From NCBI GenBank assembly GCA_023079485.1, contig CM041083.1, forward strand, positions 107,882,054-107,946,053: 64,000 nt of DNA, read 5' to 3'. A model generated the notes under the pieces. That model worked only from the letters and a program-made list of their open reading frames with translations, was not told the origin of the DNA and did not search any database. The translations under genes and the position numbers were made by a program. The stretch comes from Archilochus colubris (taxonomy: Eukaryota; Chordata; Aves; Apodiformes; Trochilidae). This document shows positions 30,001 to 38,698 of this stretch, one piece after another (within the stretch, counting starts at the first letter, position 1; each line of letters begins with the position of its first letter).

Positions 30001-33000
30001 AAAGCTTCAGTCCTTAAACAGTAATTGCCAAGCTATCAATCTTCAACAAATGTTATCATTAATGGACACGTTGGCAAACTTGCAACAGCACAGTGTCAAC
30101 ATCTTCAAGAGCTGTGCATTTTGAGAGAAATTACTGGAAAGCTTTTCCAGCAGCAAAGAAAATAGAAAATGAGAGACAACACAGTTTCAAGTGCATATCA
30201 TACCTTACTTCTCAGTGTGGAAATGAGAAGATTGACAGTAGAAACTTTGTCTTCCTTTATTTCAGTGCGAAAAATATCTGGAATGAAATCTAAAAAGACA
30301 TTTCAAGTGTTAAATGAAAATGTGAAAGCTCTTTTCATACTAAAATGCTTCAGGGAATTCAAAGCCATTTCCCTTGAGTGTCACATTATTTATTTTGCTG
30401 TTATATTTAAGAACGAAAAGGCTGCAATCAGAGTTCAGAAAGATATGGATTCTGTGACTAAAGTGATGAACAAGTAATGCTGCCAAATTCACTCTCACCG
30501 TAACTAGTTAACTTGCCAACTTGGCTATTGAGACTTTTCGCAACAGCACATCAACTTCTAATGTATTTTGGGCCCCAGTGTGCTATGCAATATTTAAATT
30601 TGAGTGTCTATACCTTCTATTGAACAACTCATAATTGCTTCACTCATAATTGCTTCACTGAGTGGTTTCTGAATTGTTTGGAGGTTACATCTTTAACCAC
30701 AAGCAGTATCTTCTGGCTCACCTGCAATCTCAAAGTTACAGCACCTCGCTTTACAGAGAACTTACAGAGGAATGAAAGCCAGCTGTGCTGACTGACTCTA
30801 GGTGTGTACTGCCTGTTCTGAAAAAACTGAAGAACTGCAAGCAACTAAAAGAAATCAGCAGCCCCCCAGTGTAGTATGAAAGATAGAGGCAAGTTAACTA
30901 CAGCCTGTTTTCACTATCTCACCACAGAAGAAATTAATTGCTGCCAGCTAATGACTTTTTTAAAAAGTGTTTCTACACTCTTTCTGAATTCTTTCCTAGC
31001 CTTAATAAGAGTCACAACTCACAACTTGAGATAAATCAGCAGTAGATTTCAAACTACTGAATTCTAGTGAACTACTGGAGTTCTAAATTATCTTCAGCAC
31101 ATCAGGGATCAACTATTAATCAAGCATACGTAAGATTCAACTTTCCAGATCCTTTTCTTTCTCAGTTCAGTTTGACTCCCTTCTCTAAGAGACATAGGTG
31201 TAACACACCTCTGGACTACACTCCCATGTAATGCCTCCATAAAAGATGCAAAGGATACTACATTTTTCTCCTGAATCAGTGACAAAAAGCGGTCTAATCG
31301 AGTACACAACAGTTGTCCTACAGTAAGATAGAAAGGATACTGAAGTATGCACATTTTTTATGCAATAAATTTTTTTAATGCAATATATCCATTATTATTG
31401 TGTTATTAGTAAAGGCAGAGGCCATGAAATTTTTTTCTGCTTATTGAACCTATGGCCTCAAAGTTATATTACATGTACCTTTTTCACATGTGTCATGAAG
31501 GCCTTCCTATTTGTGCAGAGTTTTTGCAGAGAGCATGCATTATTCTCAGCCAGAAGAGGCATTTACTGTAATAGTGATGCATTTAAAACTTTTTAGGTAA
31601 TAAGATTAAAAATATGGATTTGGTGTCCTATTAGCTGGTTCACATTTTAAATTAGCTTATATGTGTTTTCAGCTATAAAAGACTGCCTTAAAAAAAATTG
31701 CGAAGTACCTTTTAATTCCAGCACCTGTATCAAGATTCCATTGTCACCAGCAATTAAAAAGGAGAGAGCAAACTGAATATAAGCCATACGGACATCAGGT
31801 CTCCCCTAAAAAAAGACAGAAGGCACCATCAGCATACAGACTGTACACAACTGCAAAATCAAGACTACAACAATTGATTATCATTATAAGTACTACAAGC
31901 AGGTAAATGACTACTATAAACATGCTGCATATAGCTATACACATTTATATGCACTTCATCCACAGTATATTAATTTGAAAAATTTCCTGCATTAAGCAGA
32001 TCACAATTTGTTGAAGTTAAAATAAAAAAGGAAGGTGTCCTAGTTCACATACTTTCAATTGTCAATATATGATAGGCCATAAATGAAGAAAACAAGAAAC
32101 CATTAACAGTAGGTTCATGAAAAACCCTTATACACATCACTGAACATCCTCACTTCTGCACTGTTTGTTACACTGGTGAATTCACAAAACTACTCAATGA
32201 CAGTAGTGCCATTGCAATCTATTACTAAACAACCTTCCAGAGCAGTGATAATCGTGGGGCCTTCTGCTACTTGTTACTATTTTTGAGTTGTGGTGCATTA
32301 CACAAATCCATCAGCTATCACAGCTGCTCTTGCAGATACCCGAGTACTGCAACTAAAAGTGACTAAATAAAAACCAAACAAAACACTCTTAAAAAAAAGG
32401 GGCTAATCCATTATAAAACAGGCACAATGGAAGAGATGAAAGTTGGTTGGAGTTAGATAATCTTTAAGGTCGCATCCAATCCAAATCATTCTGTGATCAT
32501 AGGATATGCATACAATTTTTAATTTTTTGAACCTTACTGTGCAGAATTAAGTTGCATGTAAAAATGTCTGAAAGACAACCAATCAAAAGATAAGGCAAAA
32601 GTGACTCATGAAAGAGTTGAAAGAAAAAGAGAAAGAAATGAAATCTGGGCCTGATATTTTTACATTAAAATTTCGCCTCTGATAGCCAGCTGTGACACAG
32701 TAATTTCATTGAAAGCTAAGCAAGAGTAAAATTTTCAAATTGTTTCTGGAAGCTTGTTTCCTTGTACCTTAATTGCATATCTAATAAATGTGTGGTTAAA
32801 AAACTTCTAAGGTGTAGAGGTACTCCTGCAGAAAACTTCTGCAGGAAGGTCAAATCTCATGAAATACTACATTCTCAAAACTGATCACAAGTAAAGCAAT
32901 CAAGTAGAAGGCAAACAAACATACACCTTTCTCTCTGAAACTGCCTTTTGCAGTCCATTTGTCACCATGGATGGCACAAACCCAACACAAATGTACACAT

Positions 33001-36000
33001 TTATTCTGCAAGGCACCTTTAAAAACTAGGAACAACCTACCAGTATTGAAAATAAATTGGATTTATTATACACTCATATTTGGAATGAAATATAAATATT
33101 CTTGTTCTGAAACACTGGGTCAGATCAACCCTGATCATTTTTAGCAAAAAGAGAGGAAATGAGAAATAAAGTTCTTTTTGGAAAAAGAGGACTGACTTTT
33201 TCTACTCACTCACTTCTCCTCCTCAAGGATTTCTGCCAAGAGATTGTTGTTTAGTTCTCCTGGTTCTATTTTTAAATGCAATTACTCTGACTGTTCTTGT
33301 AACCGGGCAAATTCCCCTCTCAATTTCTACAACTCTAGAACCTGCCTTTATTTCAGCGGGACTAAACTGCAATCCACACACTGGAAAAAAAGACTGAGCT
33401 CTTCCCAACCACATCATTGAATTATTTTCACAAGTTTACCATCACTTTCACTCCATTTTAGACATTAAAAGTGTAGCCCACAGAAACCACATTTTGACAC
33501 AACTTTTTAGAGACAGACACTTGGATGTTTTGCAGTAAATTCTACAAAGCAGTGTAAAAGCAAGGTTGTCCTGAGGAGCTCTGCACCCTGACAAGATGAG
33601 AAAGACCAGCATAGGACTGAAAAGAAAGCAAGTTGTACCTTAAGGGTACAGGCCAGCTCTCCCACTGTCGAAGATACTCAGAAACATCCTCTGGGGATTT
33701 CCTATTTAAGCAGATGATCGGTTCTGCTGCCAATTAGAAACAATCAAGAAATATTTCAGCCTGACAAAGGACAGGAAAGGAAGAGGTAGGTTCTTGCAGA
33801 TGAAAATACAGCAAGGAGACTTTGGCAACAGCCTGGTTTCTTAATACTTGGCAGAAGAAAACTGATGGAGCCATGGCATAGCATTTCACGGCACACAGCA
33901 GCTTAATTTACCTTCTTACATCTTTTTTTCAATAATCCAGGCAGAAACTTATTATTGAAATCAAAATGGCTATAGACATCCCTTGCTGAATCTGGCCCCT
34001 GAGCCACCATTGCTGACAACAGAGTAAGGCACCCTCGGCTCACCCTAAAACAAAAGACAGAGGAAAAACTGCAGGTTATTTCCAGGACTGACATCTGCAT
34101 GAGAAAACCAAAGGCAAGTTAAAACAACAAAAACATTAACTTTCATAGTGATAATGGCAACTGGGGAGGAAGGGAAAGGAAAAGAGGAGAAAGGGAATGC
34201 CTATTTATACTCTTCACAAAAATTAAGTTGTAATGACTGGCTGGATATTCACTTTATTCCTTTTATGATACGTTATAAAGGGTCAAAAATTAACAACTCC
34301 TAAATTCACAGGAGTTTGCCATTTATTTCAATGGGAACATGGCAGGGCCACCAGGTACAAGTCTGCAGACCTCCATCATCTGAACACCCACTAGCCATTA
34401 GGGGTTTTGGAATCTGTCCACGTTTCATTCATGGACTCAATCTGTAAGAAAGCCATATGATTAAAGCAGAGATCCCATCTAGATGTATCACCACAATAAA
34501 ATCCCTTTGCACATCAGAGAGGTAGCTCAGAAAAAGCAGAGTGTATGCCTTCAGAATACTATCAGAGACTTGCAGCCTCCTCCCTGCAGGTTCTAGGAGG
34601 ATTTCCCCAAAAGCTGTAATCGTGAACTGCTTAATAAGAAGTGCAGCTCTTGCATAGTTTCAAAATCTATTTTACAGTATACCTATGAAGTGCTAAGGCT
34701 TGGACAACAGACCAAAGCCAGAGTTGACCTACGGATGAATTCTGGGGTTTCTTTACTAATAACCTTTGTACCAGTGGGTATTGTGCTGGGTTACAACAAT
34801 ATTTATGCAGATGCCAGCAACTTACCACCCAAAATATTACTCATACTGACTTGCTGTCTGGATAAAGTATTTTAGGAAACCCTACCAACCATGCCCTGGG
34901 CTCTGGCCAAGTTGGGGTCTTGGTTGGTTGAGGGGTAAACCACCAGATGCTTCTGCATAGCAAAGTCATGTCCTGAGTGCATTGTTCTGTATTTTTCTTA
35001 CTGCATGTTTTCTGTTTTATGTTACTATTTGGTTAATGACAGTAAAACATGTCTACTCTTTTCACTCTGGTGTCCAAGTTTAACTGATATCCTCAATAGG
35101 CAAAACAAACTATACACTCATATTTGGGCTTCTGTGTACAACTAAAATGCTTGACATGCTAAGATCAACTGAGGGTGCAGGCAGCAGGGCTGTGTTATTG
35201 AACAAGAAAGCAGAAAATGTTTTTCTAATTCTGACCTGTCCAAAGACCAAAAGACAAGTCACTGGCCTTGGACAAGTCATTTGCAGTCTCTATTTTTTTT
35301 GTCTCCCTTCCTCTTCCTCCCAGGTTTGTATTAAAAAATTTCTCTGGCACTTGGAACTTCTCTCATTCTGCCTGCAGAGCATGAGAAAATTTTGTTTAGA
35401 CTGCACTAGACAACACGACTGCTTAAGTCAGAGCAAAATGGCCTTAGATTTCAGAGATGGGACACGTTACAGAGGAAAACAAACCTGAAAGAAAGTAATC
35501 TATTATAAACATGGAAGTCTGACTACAAAATATACAGGGAAATAGAACACTCGAGAACAGCTCTTTTTTGCCATCAAAAGACAGACTGCTCAGCCACTGT
35601 GAATTACAGGAAAGCTTCTGTTCATGCACTACATTTATATTCACAAATCAAGTAAGAGGACAAGCTACCATCCACTTTACCATTCTCTAGAACAGACACA
35701 ACTGATGAAAACTACAACCTCCAAAAGTAACATGTATTGTTAGACTATATTATATCATAGTTTCCACTTTGAAAAGACTTTCACTTAAAATTATTTTATG
35801 AAATGTGGAAGAGTATGATTAAATAAATCCACATTATTAGCAGTAAGTCAAGCAAAATTGTGCAACATGTTGTACAGATGTACAAAGCCCTGACAGCCCC
35901 CTGGGATCAATTCAGACCAGCTGACAGAGATTCGCTGCAACAGCACAGCAAAGACTCACCTGTGATTTTCAGAATACAAAGCAGCATAGACCAATCTCAT

Positions 36001-37752
36001 GTAGGAATGAATCAACTTTTTCACTATGTTCATTCCCACAACCGAAAAATGGGAGAGGTCACTGGCTGTCCTCAGTAAAATGGCCTCCAGAGCTTGAAAG
36101 ATTAATAGCATCTGTAAGGTAGAGAAATATGTTAATACCTGCTAGTATCAGGTATAGCTTGAAATTATTAGCTAGTCAAACAGTAGCACCATTAAAAAAG
36201 AGTATCCTCACCATAAAGGAAATCTTTGATTTATGAAGTTGAAGTTAACTCCTGAATTCTCTCCCAGATTAATGTTTCCTCTTCTAAAAGATTACTTCAG
36301 AGAGTACAAATTTCCACAGAAACCCCTATATGGATACTATATGAAAGACTAGGCAACCACAAGAGGTTAGCCAACTATTATTTTTTTTTTCAGTCAGCCA
36401 ACATGCTGACTGAAGGCCTGGGCAAAAAAAAATGAATGTAAAGAAGGGTCCCTCTTCACACATGAATTAAGACCTACGTGCCTGAGTCGTCTGTGTAAGC
36501 ACAACAGCTTCTGAGCACTGGAACTATATTCATTACAAGTATTAGCCTTTATTAGCAAAAGAACCTTAAAGAAAACATGTCACTGAACATGACTGATGTT
36601 GTCATTACACTTGCAAAAATGACAACCTAATGCTGAGACCAACAAGTGGACATTAAAAAGAACGCTACCCAATTTTACATTGTAAGTGGATTTAAGTTAA
36701 TAATGCTGCCACAGTATGCACAGTGAAAAAGACTTTGTACCTCTTTAGTTCAGTCTGACATGGGAAAACTGTGTCCAGCTCAGATGAGGTCAACTTTACC
36801 AGTAGCTTCCTAGAAATACTGATGTATCAGGGGGATTTCTAATTATCTCTGACCAACTACTTTCACTGGACTATCTTTTCATCTGCCTAACTGCTTCTGT
36901 TGACCCCCTTAGTTTTTCAATGGTCTTTTGATAACATTCAAAGAACCTTCAAAGCTTGGTTTTGGCAGAGCTAGTGGTTATGTGCATCATTAAATCCAGG
37001 AACATCTTTACACTGAAAAGGACTTTTTCCACTTGATCAGTGACAAATTATCAGAGTTAGTTATGTGGTGAAGCATTTCTCCAGGGGTTCCTCTCAATGT
37101 TGGGAATCACACTGACAGTCATAAAACTATCACACCCCGGGCCAACTTACTTGATTCTCAGGCTTCCTTTCTCCGTCCAGAAGTTTGAATATTTCAGCAC
37201 ACTCCATGGAGATTTTCACGTACCCTTCCACCACATCATATATTTCAGGTGACGGCAGCGACTTAGCAACCGAGACGAAGGTCTCCAGACCTGCAAGGCG
37301 AGAGTTTTACCGGGGAACCGAGGCCTGGCGGAGGGAAACGCTACCAGACACTCCCTCACTCCCTCCCTTTGGGCCCGGACAGCACCTCCAAGGCGGGCGG
37401 GTGGTCCGGCCCTGGCCCTACGGTACCAACACGTGCCCACGGGACAGTGACAGCACTCATCATCCCCACAGTCATCATCCCCACGCTCATCATCCCCACG
37501 ACATCGCTCCGGGCTCCTGGGGATGCCGCTCCAGCGCCTCCGGACCACGCCTTTACCTCACGACCACACCGCCATGCACGCCTGACCTCCCCCCGACCCT
37601 GCCCGGCCCGCTCCCTCACCCTTCTCGGCGGTGGCGGGGTCCCGCAGCAGAGCCTTGAAGCGGGTGCCATTGAACTCCTCCTCTTCCACGCCGCGGGCTC
37701 GCTTGGCTGCCGGCGGGTCGGCCACGGTCACGCCGCGGCGCTTCACCGCCAT
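1..37752 (-). CDS. URB1: URB1 gene, first 26 coding exons (3' end lies left of the window)
   Basis: URB1 (NPA1 in yeast) is a nucleolar scaffold of the earliest pre-60S particles. In yeast it works with Npa2/Urb2, Dbp6, Nop8 and Rsa3; in human cells it has been tied to removal of the 3' external transcribed spacer. I read 26 exons in order from 37,752 down to 409; every junction has GT/AG borders and keeps frame. The summed coding length is 4,531 nt, about 1,510 residues, with no stop. The translation agrees with remembered vertebrate URB1 over nearly all exons. Exons 2 to 11 (about residues 45 to 500) cover the Npa1 family domain; later exons are helical, HEAT-like. A basic nuclear-localisation-like patch (KRR...AKRAR) lies in the first 21 residues. 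The protein should lack membrane segments. The rest of the roughly 2,270-residue protein should continue to the left. Exon numbers are mine and count coding exons only. Confidence 0.96.
409..608 (-). CDS. URB1: URB1 coding exon 26
   Basis: About residues 1444 to 1510. It starts [13 protein letters not shown] and contains [17 protein letters not shown] run of five GAA codons gives a glutamate tract near the 3' end. Acceptor CTAAAG, weak donor GTGTTT, ending one base into a codon, which fits the next human exon (starting E-ALVDLM). No later exon was found in positions 1 to 408, so the gene continues to the left. Confidence 0.93.
1390..1448 (-). CDS. URB1: URB1 coding exon 25 (small exon)
   Basis: Only 59 nt, about residues 1425 to 1443. 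It encodes [20 protein letters not shown] across the junction, matching the human NEVDPGDWQKFVKKGLK motif. Acceptor TACAG, donor GTAAGT, ending two bases into a codon. It is too short to be found from ORF length alone. Confidence 0.94.
2606..2783 (-). CDS. URB1: URB1 coding exon 24
   Basis: About residues 1365 to 1424. It contains [18 protein letters not shown] and [12 protein letters not shown], matching human. Acceptor CTGCAG, donor GTGAGA, ending on a codon boundary. The intron that follows (1,449 to 2,605) shows no feature. Confidence 0.96.
2989..3190 (-). CDS. URB1: URB1 coding exon 23
   Basis: About residues 1298 to 1364. It contains [19 protein letters not shown] and [14 protein letters not shown]. 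Acceptor AACAG, donor GTAGGC. A short 205-bp intron follows (2,784 to 2,988). Confidence 0.95.
4397..5252 (-). CDS. URB1: URB1 coding exon 22 (large exon)
   Basis: At 856 nt this is the largest exon, about residues 1013 to 1297. It starts [17 protein letters not shown], contains [10 protein letters not shown] and [18 protein letters not shown], and ends [19 protein letters not shown], all matching vertebrate URB1. The open frame continues upstream to 5,387, but the acceptor TTTCAG at 5,253 keeps phase with exon 21. Donor GTAAAG, ending one base into a codon. The intron that follows (3,191 to 4,396) shows nothing I recognise. Confidence 0.96.
6250..6429 (-). CDS. URB1: URB1 coding exon 21
   Basis: Residues 953 to 1012 if the donor at 6,249 (AAG/GTACCA) is used. 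It encodes [13 protein letters not shown] and then an acidic linker ending [15 protein letters not shown] second in-frame donor (TCT/GTAGGC) at 6,183 would add 22 codons and end the exon at 6,184. Both donors are weak and both keep phase 0. The acceptor TCACAG at 6,430 is clear. Confidence 0.83.
6931..7155 (-). CDS. URB1: URB1 coding exon 20
   Basis: Residues 878 to 952. It starts [19 protein letters not shown] and contains [18 protein letters not shown], which matches human. The acceptor AACAG follows a long T-rich tract; donor GTAAGC. The 5' part is less conserved, so the acceptor is somewhat less certain than others. Confidence 0.92.
7735..7931 (-). CDS. URB1: URB1 coding exon 19
   Basis: About residues 812 to 877. 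It contains [19 protein letters not shown] and [12 protein letters not shown], the latter matching the human RFNRYYSLWIPEQ stretch. Acceptor TTCTAG, donor GTATGA, ending on a codon boundary. An open frame also runs on the opposite strand here, but it is a shadow. Confidence 0.95.
8170..8325. repeat. 13-bp minisatellite, 12 perfect copies, URB1 intron 18
   Basis: The unit CTCTTAAAGATAC repeats 12 times without any mismatch (156 bp). The perfect identity suggests recent expansion. It lies about 940 bp from exon 18 and about 240 bp from exon 19. Confidence 0.98.
9262..9432 (-). CDS. URB1: URB1 coding exon 18
   Basis: About residues 755 to 811. It contains [19 protein letters not shown] and [15 protein letters not shown], a very conserved acidic segment. 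Acceptor AACAG, donor GTACAA. The intron that follows (7,932 to 9,261) contains the 13-bp minisatellite. Confidence 0.97.
10523..10661 (-). CDS. URB1: URB1 coding exon 17
   Basis: About residues 709 to 754. It contains [17 protein letters not shown] and ends SIPISHID. Acceptor AACAG, donor GTATGT, ending one base into a codon. The intron that follows (9,433 to 10,522) shows no feature. Confidence 0.96.
11319..11435 (-). CDS. URB1: URB1 coding exon 16
   Basis: Residues 670 to 708. It contains [18 protein letters not shown] and AVIQFLER, matching human. Acceptor GAACAG, donor GTAACG. Confidence 0.96.
11945..12600. other. Unrecognised GC-richer, ORF-rich block in URB1 intron 15
   Basis: This block is richer in GC and CTG/CAG words than its AT-rich intron surroundings. 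All three plus-strand frames are open together between about 12,087 and 12,364; the longest reads 192 codons from 11,989. The translation resembles no family I know and lacks an obvious signal or domain. It could be an old, unlisted repeat, or chance openness caused by base composition. I do not call it a gene. Confidence 0.4.
14693..14812 (-). CDS. URB1: URB1 coding exon 15
   Basis: Residues 630 to 669. It starts [12 protein letters not shown] and includes [13 protein letters not shown]. Acceptor TTTTAG, donor GTAAGT. The 3.3-kb intron that follows (11,436 to 14,692) contains an unexplained ORF-rich block at about 11.95 to 12.6 kb. Confidence 0.95.
15576..15595 (+). repeat. Poly(A) run, 20 bases, URB1 intron 14
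   Basis: A pure run of 20 A. I see no retrocopy body before it. Confidence 0.85.
16028..16140 (-). CDS. URB1: URB1 coding exon 14
   Basis: Residues 592 to 629. It contains [18 protein letters not shown] and then [10 protein letters not shown], nearly unchanged from human. Acceptor TCTCAG, donor GTAAGA. The intron that follows (14,813 to 16,027) contains a 20-base A run at 15,576 to 15,595. Confidence 0.96.
17375..18672 (+). mobile_element. CR1 LINE, 5'-truncated copy in URB1 intron 13
   Basis: A plus-strand fragment of a CR1 (chicken repeat 1) LINE, antisense to URB1, about 1.3 kb. It covers part of the reverse transcriptase region through the 3' end. A decayed frame reads [13 protein letters not shown] (DFSK at 17,591 to 17,602), a degraded form of the usual DVVYLDFSKAFD motif. 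It then carries the conserved block around CTGCACTTGGGTCACAAC. The 3' end reads GGTTGGACTCAATG then ATTCTATG, the CR1 tail. Frameshifts and stops make it inactive. The 5' border is approximate. Confidence 0.92.
19663..19779 (-). CDS. URB1: URB1 coding exon 13
   Basis: About residues 553 to 591. It contains [20 protein letters not shown] and NFDFSKLLK, matching human. Acceptor TTTCAG, weak donor GTACAT. The 3.5-kb intron that follows (16,141 to 19,662) holds the largest CR1 copy in the window. Confidence 0.96.
21255..22020 (+). mobile_element. CR1 LINE, 3' fragment in URB1 intron 12
   Basis: A plus-strand CR1 fragment of about 770 bp, from a different subfamily than the copy at 17.4 kb. It carries blocks resembling AAGGACTTGGGAGTCCTGG, CTGTTCAGCAAGGAAAAGG and GGTTGCCCAGAGAT in CR1 order. 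It ends GGTCCCTTCCAACCTCAAC then GATTCTGTGG. Open frames are broken. The 5' border is approximate. Confidence 0.9.
22264..22414 (-). CDS. URB1: URB1 coding exon 12
   Basis: About residues 503 to 552. It opens [18 protein letters not shown] and then enters a charged, low-complexity linker (QEEKKEND and an alanine/threonine-rich stretch), as in mammals. Acceptor TTCCAG, donor GTAGGC, ending one base into a codon. The 2.5-kb intron that follows (19,780 to 22,263) holds a CR1 copy. Confidence 0.95.
22824..22838 (+). repeat. Poly(A) run, 15 bases, URB1 intron 11
   Basis: A pure run of 15 A with no recognisable element body beside it. Confidence 0.8.
23056..23229 (-). CDS. URB1: URB1 coding exon 11
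   Basis: Residues 445 to 502. It contains [15 protein letters not shown] and [15 protein letters not shown]. Acceptor TTTTAG, donor GTAGAA, phase 0 at both ends. The intron that follows (22,415 to 23,055) contains a 15-base A run at 22,824 to 22,838. Confidence 0.96.
23611..23748 (-). CDS. URB1: URB1 coding exon 10
   Basis: Residues 399 to 444. It starts [12 protein letters not shown] and contains [18 protein letters not shown], matching human URB1. Acceptor TTTCAG, donor GTAAGA, both ends on codon boundaries. Confidence 0.97.
25019..25214 (-). CDS. URB1: URB1 coding exon 9
   Basis: Residues 333 to 398. It contains [19 protein letters not shown] and [14 protein letters not shown], a highly conserved part of the Npa1 domain. 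Acceptor CAATAG, donor GTGAGA. The intron that follows (23,749 to 25,018) shows no feature. Confidence 0.97.
26347..26477 (-). CDS. URB1: URB1 coding exon 8
   Basis: About residues 290 to 332, ending two bases into a codon. It contains [18 protein letters not shown], nearly identical to human. Acceptor TTTTAG after a T-rich tract, donor GTAAGT. The intron that follows (25,215 to 26,346) has only short imperfect repeats of a CTTAAAGGTAT-like unit near 26.1 kb. Confidence 0.96.
28305..28430 (-). CDS. URB1: URB1 coding exon 7
   Basis: Residues 248 to 289. It includes [13 protein letters not shown] and [14 protein letters not shown]. The donor GTCTGG is unusually weak. I preferred it over a nearby GTAAAA at about 28,300 because only the former keeps the frame of exon 8. 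Acceptor TTCCAG. Confidence 0.93.
30204..30289 (-). CDS. URB1: URB1 coding exon 6
   Basis: About residues 219 to 247. It encodes DFIPDIF then [16 protein letters not shown], strongly like the human exon. Acceptor TTTTAG, donor GTATGA, ending on a codon boundary. The 1.8-kb intron that follows (28,431 to 30,203) shows nothing beyond short T runs. Confidence 0.95.
30630..30659. repeat. 15-bp direct duplication, URB1 intron 5
   Basis: Two perfect adjacent copies of CATAATTGCTTCACT. Confidence 0.9.
31709..31805 (-). CDS. URB1: URB1 coding exon 5
   Basis: About residues 187 to 218, ending one base into a codon. Key string [14 protein letters not shown], then IQVLELK. The acceptor is TTTTAG after a spliced-in GRPDVR start; the donor GTACTT is weak. 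The next intron (30,290 to 31,708) holds a 15-bp perfect duplication at 30,630 to 30,659 and no other repeat I can name. Confidence 0.93.
32443..32498 (+). mobile_element. CR1 3'-end fragment in URB1 intron 4
   Basis: A short, diverged plus-strand CR1 tail: GGTTGGAGTTAGATAATC, CTTTAAGGTC, then CATTCTGTGATC. Confidence 0.75.
33912..34044 (-). CDS. URB1: URB1 coding exon 4
   Basis: About residues 142 to 186. It contains [19 protein letters not shown], close to the human sequence. Acceptor TTTTAG, donor GTAAAT, ending on a codon boundary. The 2.1-kb intron that follows (31,806 to 33,911) contains a short CR1 tail near 32.45 kb. Confidence 0.95.
35960..36111 (-). CDS. URB1: URB1 coding exon 3
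   Basis: About residues 92 to 141, ending two bases into a codon. It opens [19 protein letters not shown] and continues into a conserved helical stretch. Acceptor TTACAG, donor GTGAGT. The 1.9-kb intron that follows (34,045 to 35,959) holds nothing I recognise. Confidence 0.95.
37151..37290 (-). CDS. URB1: URB1 coding exon 2
   Basis: Residues 45 to 91, ending on a codon boundary. The segment [17 protein letters not shown] matches the start of the Npa1 domain. Acceptor TTGCAG, donor GTAAGT. The next intron (36,112 to 37,150) is plain AT-rich sequence with no repeat I recognise. Confidence 0.95.
37457..37501. repeat. 15-bp tandem repeat, 3 units, in URB1 intron 1
   Basis: Three adjacent units TCATCATCCCCAC plus AG, GC or GA. 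The repeat is intronic within the CpG island and gives spurious His/Pro-rich reading frames on both strands. Confidence 0.9.
37620..37752 (-). CDS. URB1: URB1 coding exon 1
   Basis: Encodes residues 1 to 44 plus one base. It begins [14 protein letters not shown] and has a basic patch AKRAR followed by an acidic run, then [13 protein letters not shown], which resembles the human N-terminus. I chose the ATG at 37,752 because it has a good context (GCTATGG) and starts the region that resembles other vertebrates. The frame stays open upstream to 38,163, but that part looks like GC-rich leader, not protein. The donor is GTGAGG. The following intron (37,291 to 37,619) holds a 15-bp triplicated repeat. 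Confidence 0.93.
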
Positions 37753-38665
37753 AGCTCCGCCGCCGCCCCGGAAGAGGCTGCTGCCGCGCCCCGGCAGGAA
37801 AAAGGCAATGGGCTCCTCCCCCGCCCTGGTTCTGCTGACAGCCTTGGCGGGACCGTGCGCTTGGTCCCGGAGGGCAGGAGCGGAGAGCAGCGGGTCCGCG
37901 CCTCTCCCGCCGTGAGGAGCCGGCGTCCGGCTGCAGCGAAAGTGGCGCCGCCGCCGCCGGTCCCTGTACACTAGGCTGCCTTTCCAGCCCTGATCTCTCT
38001 CTGTGAGGTTTCCCGGCCTTGCTGCTCCTCCCGCCTCTGCTGCAGGTGCCTTGGGTCTCTTAAATTGCCCGCAGCCTCTCCGGCCTCCCCTACGGGTCTT
38101 CCCCGGTGGAAAATGCCCCAGCGCTTGGCCGCTCCTTTCTCCTGAGGGACCTGTCCCTGCCACAGGTTTCTTTAACTTGGCGCTGCCTTGCCCAAGCCCG
38201 CCCTGCCCCTATGGTTCTTGCTTGTCAGGCAGCCATCCTCCCCCTGGAGCGTCCTGTCCCCGGGGTGAAAAGCCGAGGCACTTGGTGTGTGTGCCTAAAA
38301 GCACAAACTACACGTAACGTAAGTACAAATGTGTGTGTGCAGTCAGTGCCCAAGCTGACAAAAAGGGTACTTGTCACACATTTTCCCATCGTTTCTCTTT
38401 TGGGATGCTTTGGTCCCCTCATTGAAAGGGGCAGCCACACAGTCCTGACTGGTACCACAGAGGGGTGAAAACTTCTGGGGTAGGAATCTTTGGAAGCAGA
38501 TGTCCAGTGCCCTGCAGCAACCTCTCATCAAGAGATGCCCCCAAGGCCAAGCAAGCTCTTGTTTGCCTCAGCATCCCAGTTTGACAGGACTGCTGTCCCA
38601 TGAAGTGGGAGACACTGAGGAGACACTAATTTTGGGGTGGAAGAGGAAACCACATGGTGCCAGGG

Positions 38666-38696
<31 letters not shown>
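38666..38696 (+). repeat. Poly(A) run, 31 bases
   Basis: An uninterrupted run of 31 A just outside the URB1 CpG island. It resembles the tail of a retroposed sequence, but the bases before it match no element I know. Confidence 0.9.

Positions 38697-38698
<2 letters not shown>

Larger units (their letters stand above)
37260..38290 (-). promoter_or_regulatory. URB1: URB1 CpG-island promoter and 5' leader
   Basis: A GC-rich, CpG-dense block in otherwise AT-rich DNA covers the URB1 start codon, intron 1 and about 500 bp upstream. On the minus strand a CTTCCGG core (37,768 to 37,774 on the plus strand, read as CCGGAAG) lies 16 to 22 bp before the ATG. This fits an ETS-family site, common in promoters of ribosome-assembly genes. 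I see no TATA box. Borders are approximate and the exact start of transcription cannot be read from sequence. Confidence 0.75.

Noticed and set aside
30644..30844. Minus-strand frame of 66 codons and a small hairpin in URB1 intron 5, considered as an extra exon or a snoRNA
   Set aside because: Exons 5 and 6 join in phase without it. The hairpins are too short for an H/ACA snoRNA. Human URB1 is known to host such a snoRNA, but I could not identify its counterpart in any intron by eye.
37369..37974. 201-codon plus-strand frame over URB1 exon 1 and intron 1
   Set aside because: It is a composition effect of the CpG island and partly a 15-bp repeat; it overlaps real URB1 coding sequence on the other strand.
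37753..38163. In-frame N-terminal extension of URB1 of 137 codons
   Set aside because: The ATG at 37,752 has good context and starts the conserved protein; the extension is GC-rich leader-like sequence with no resemblance to other URB1 proteins.
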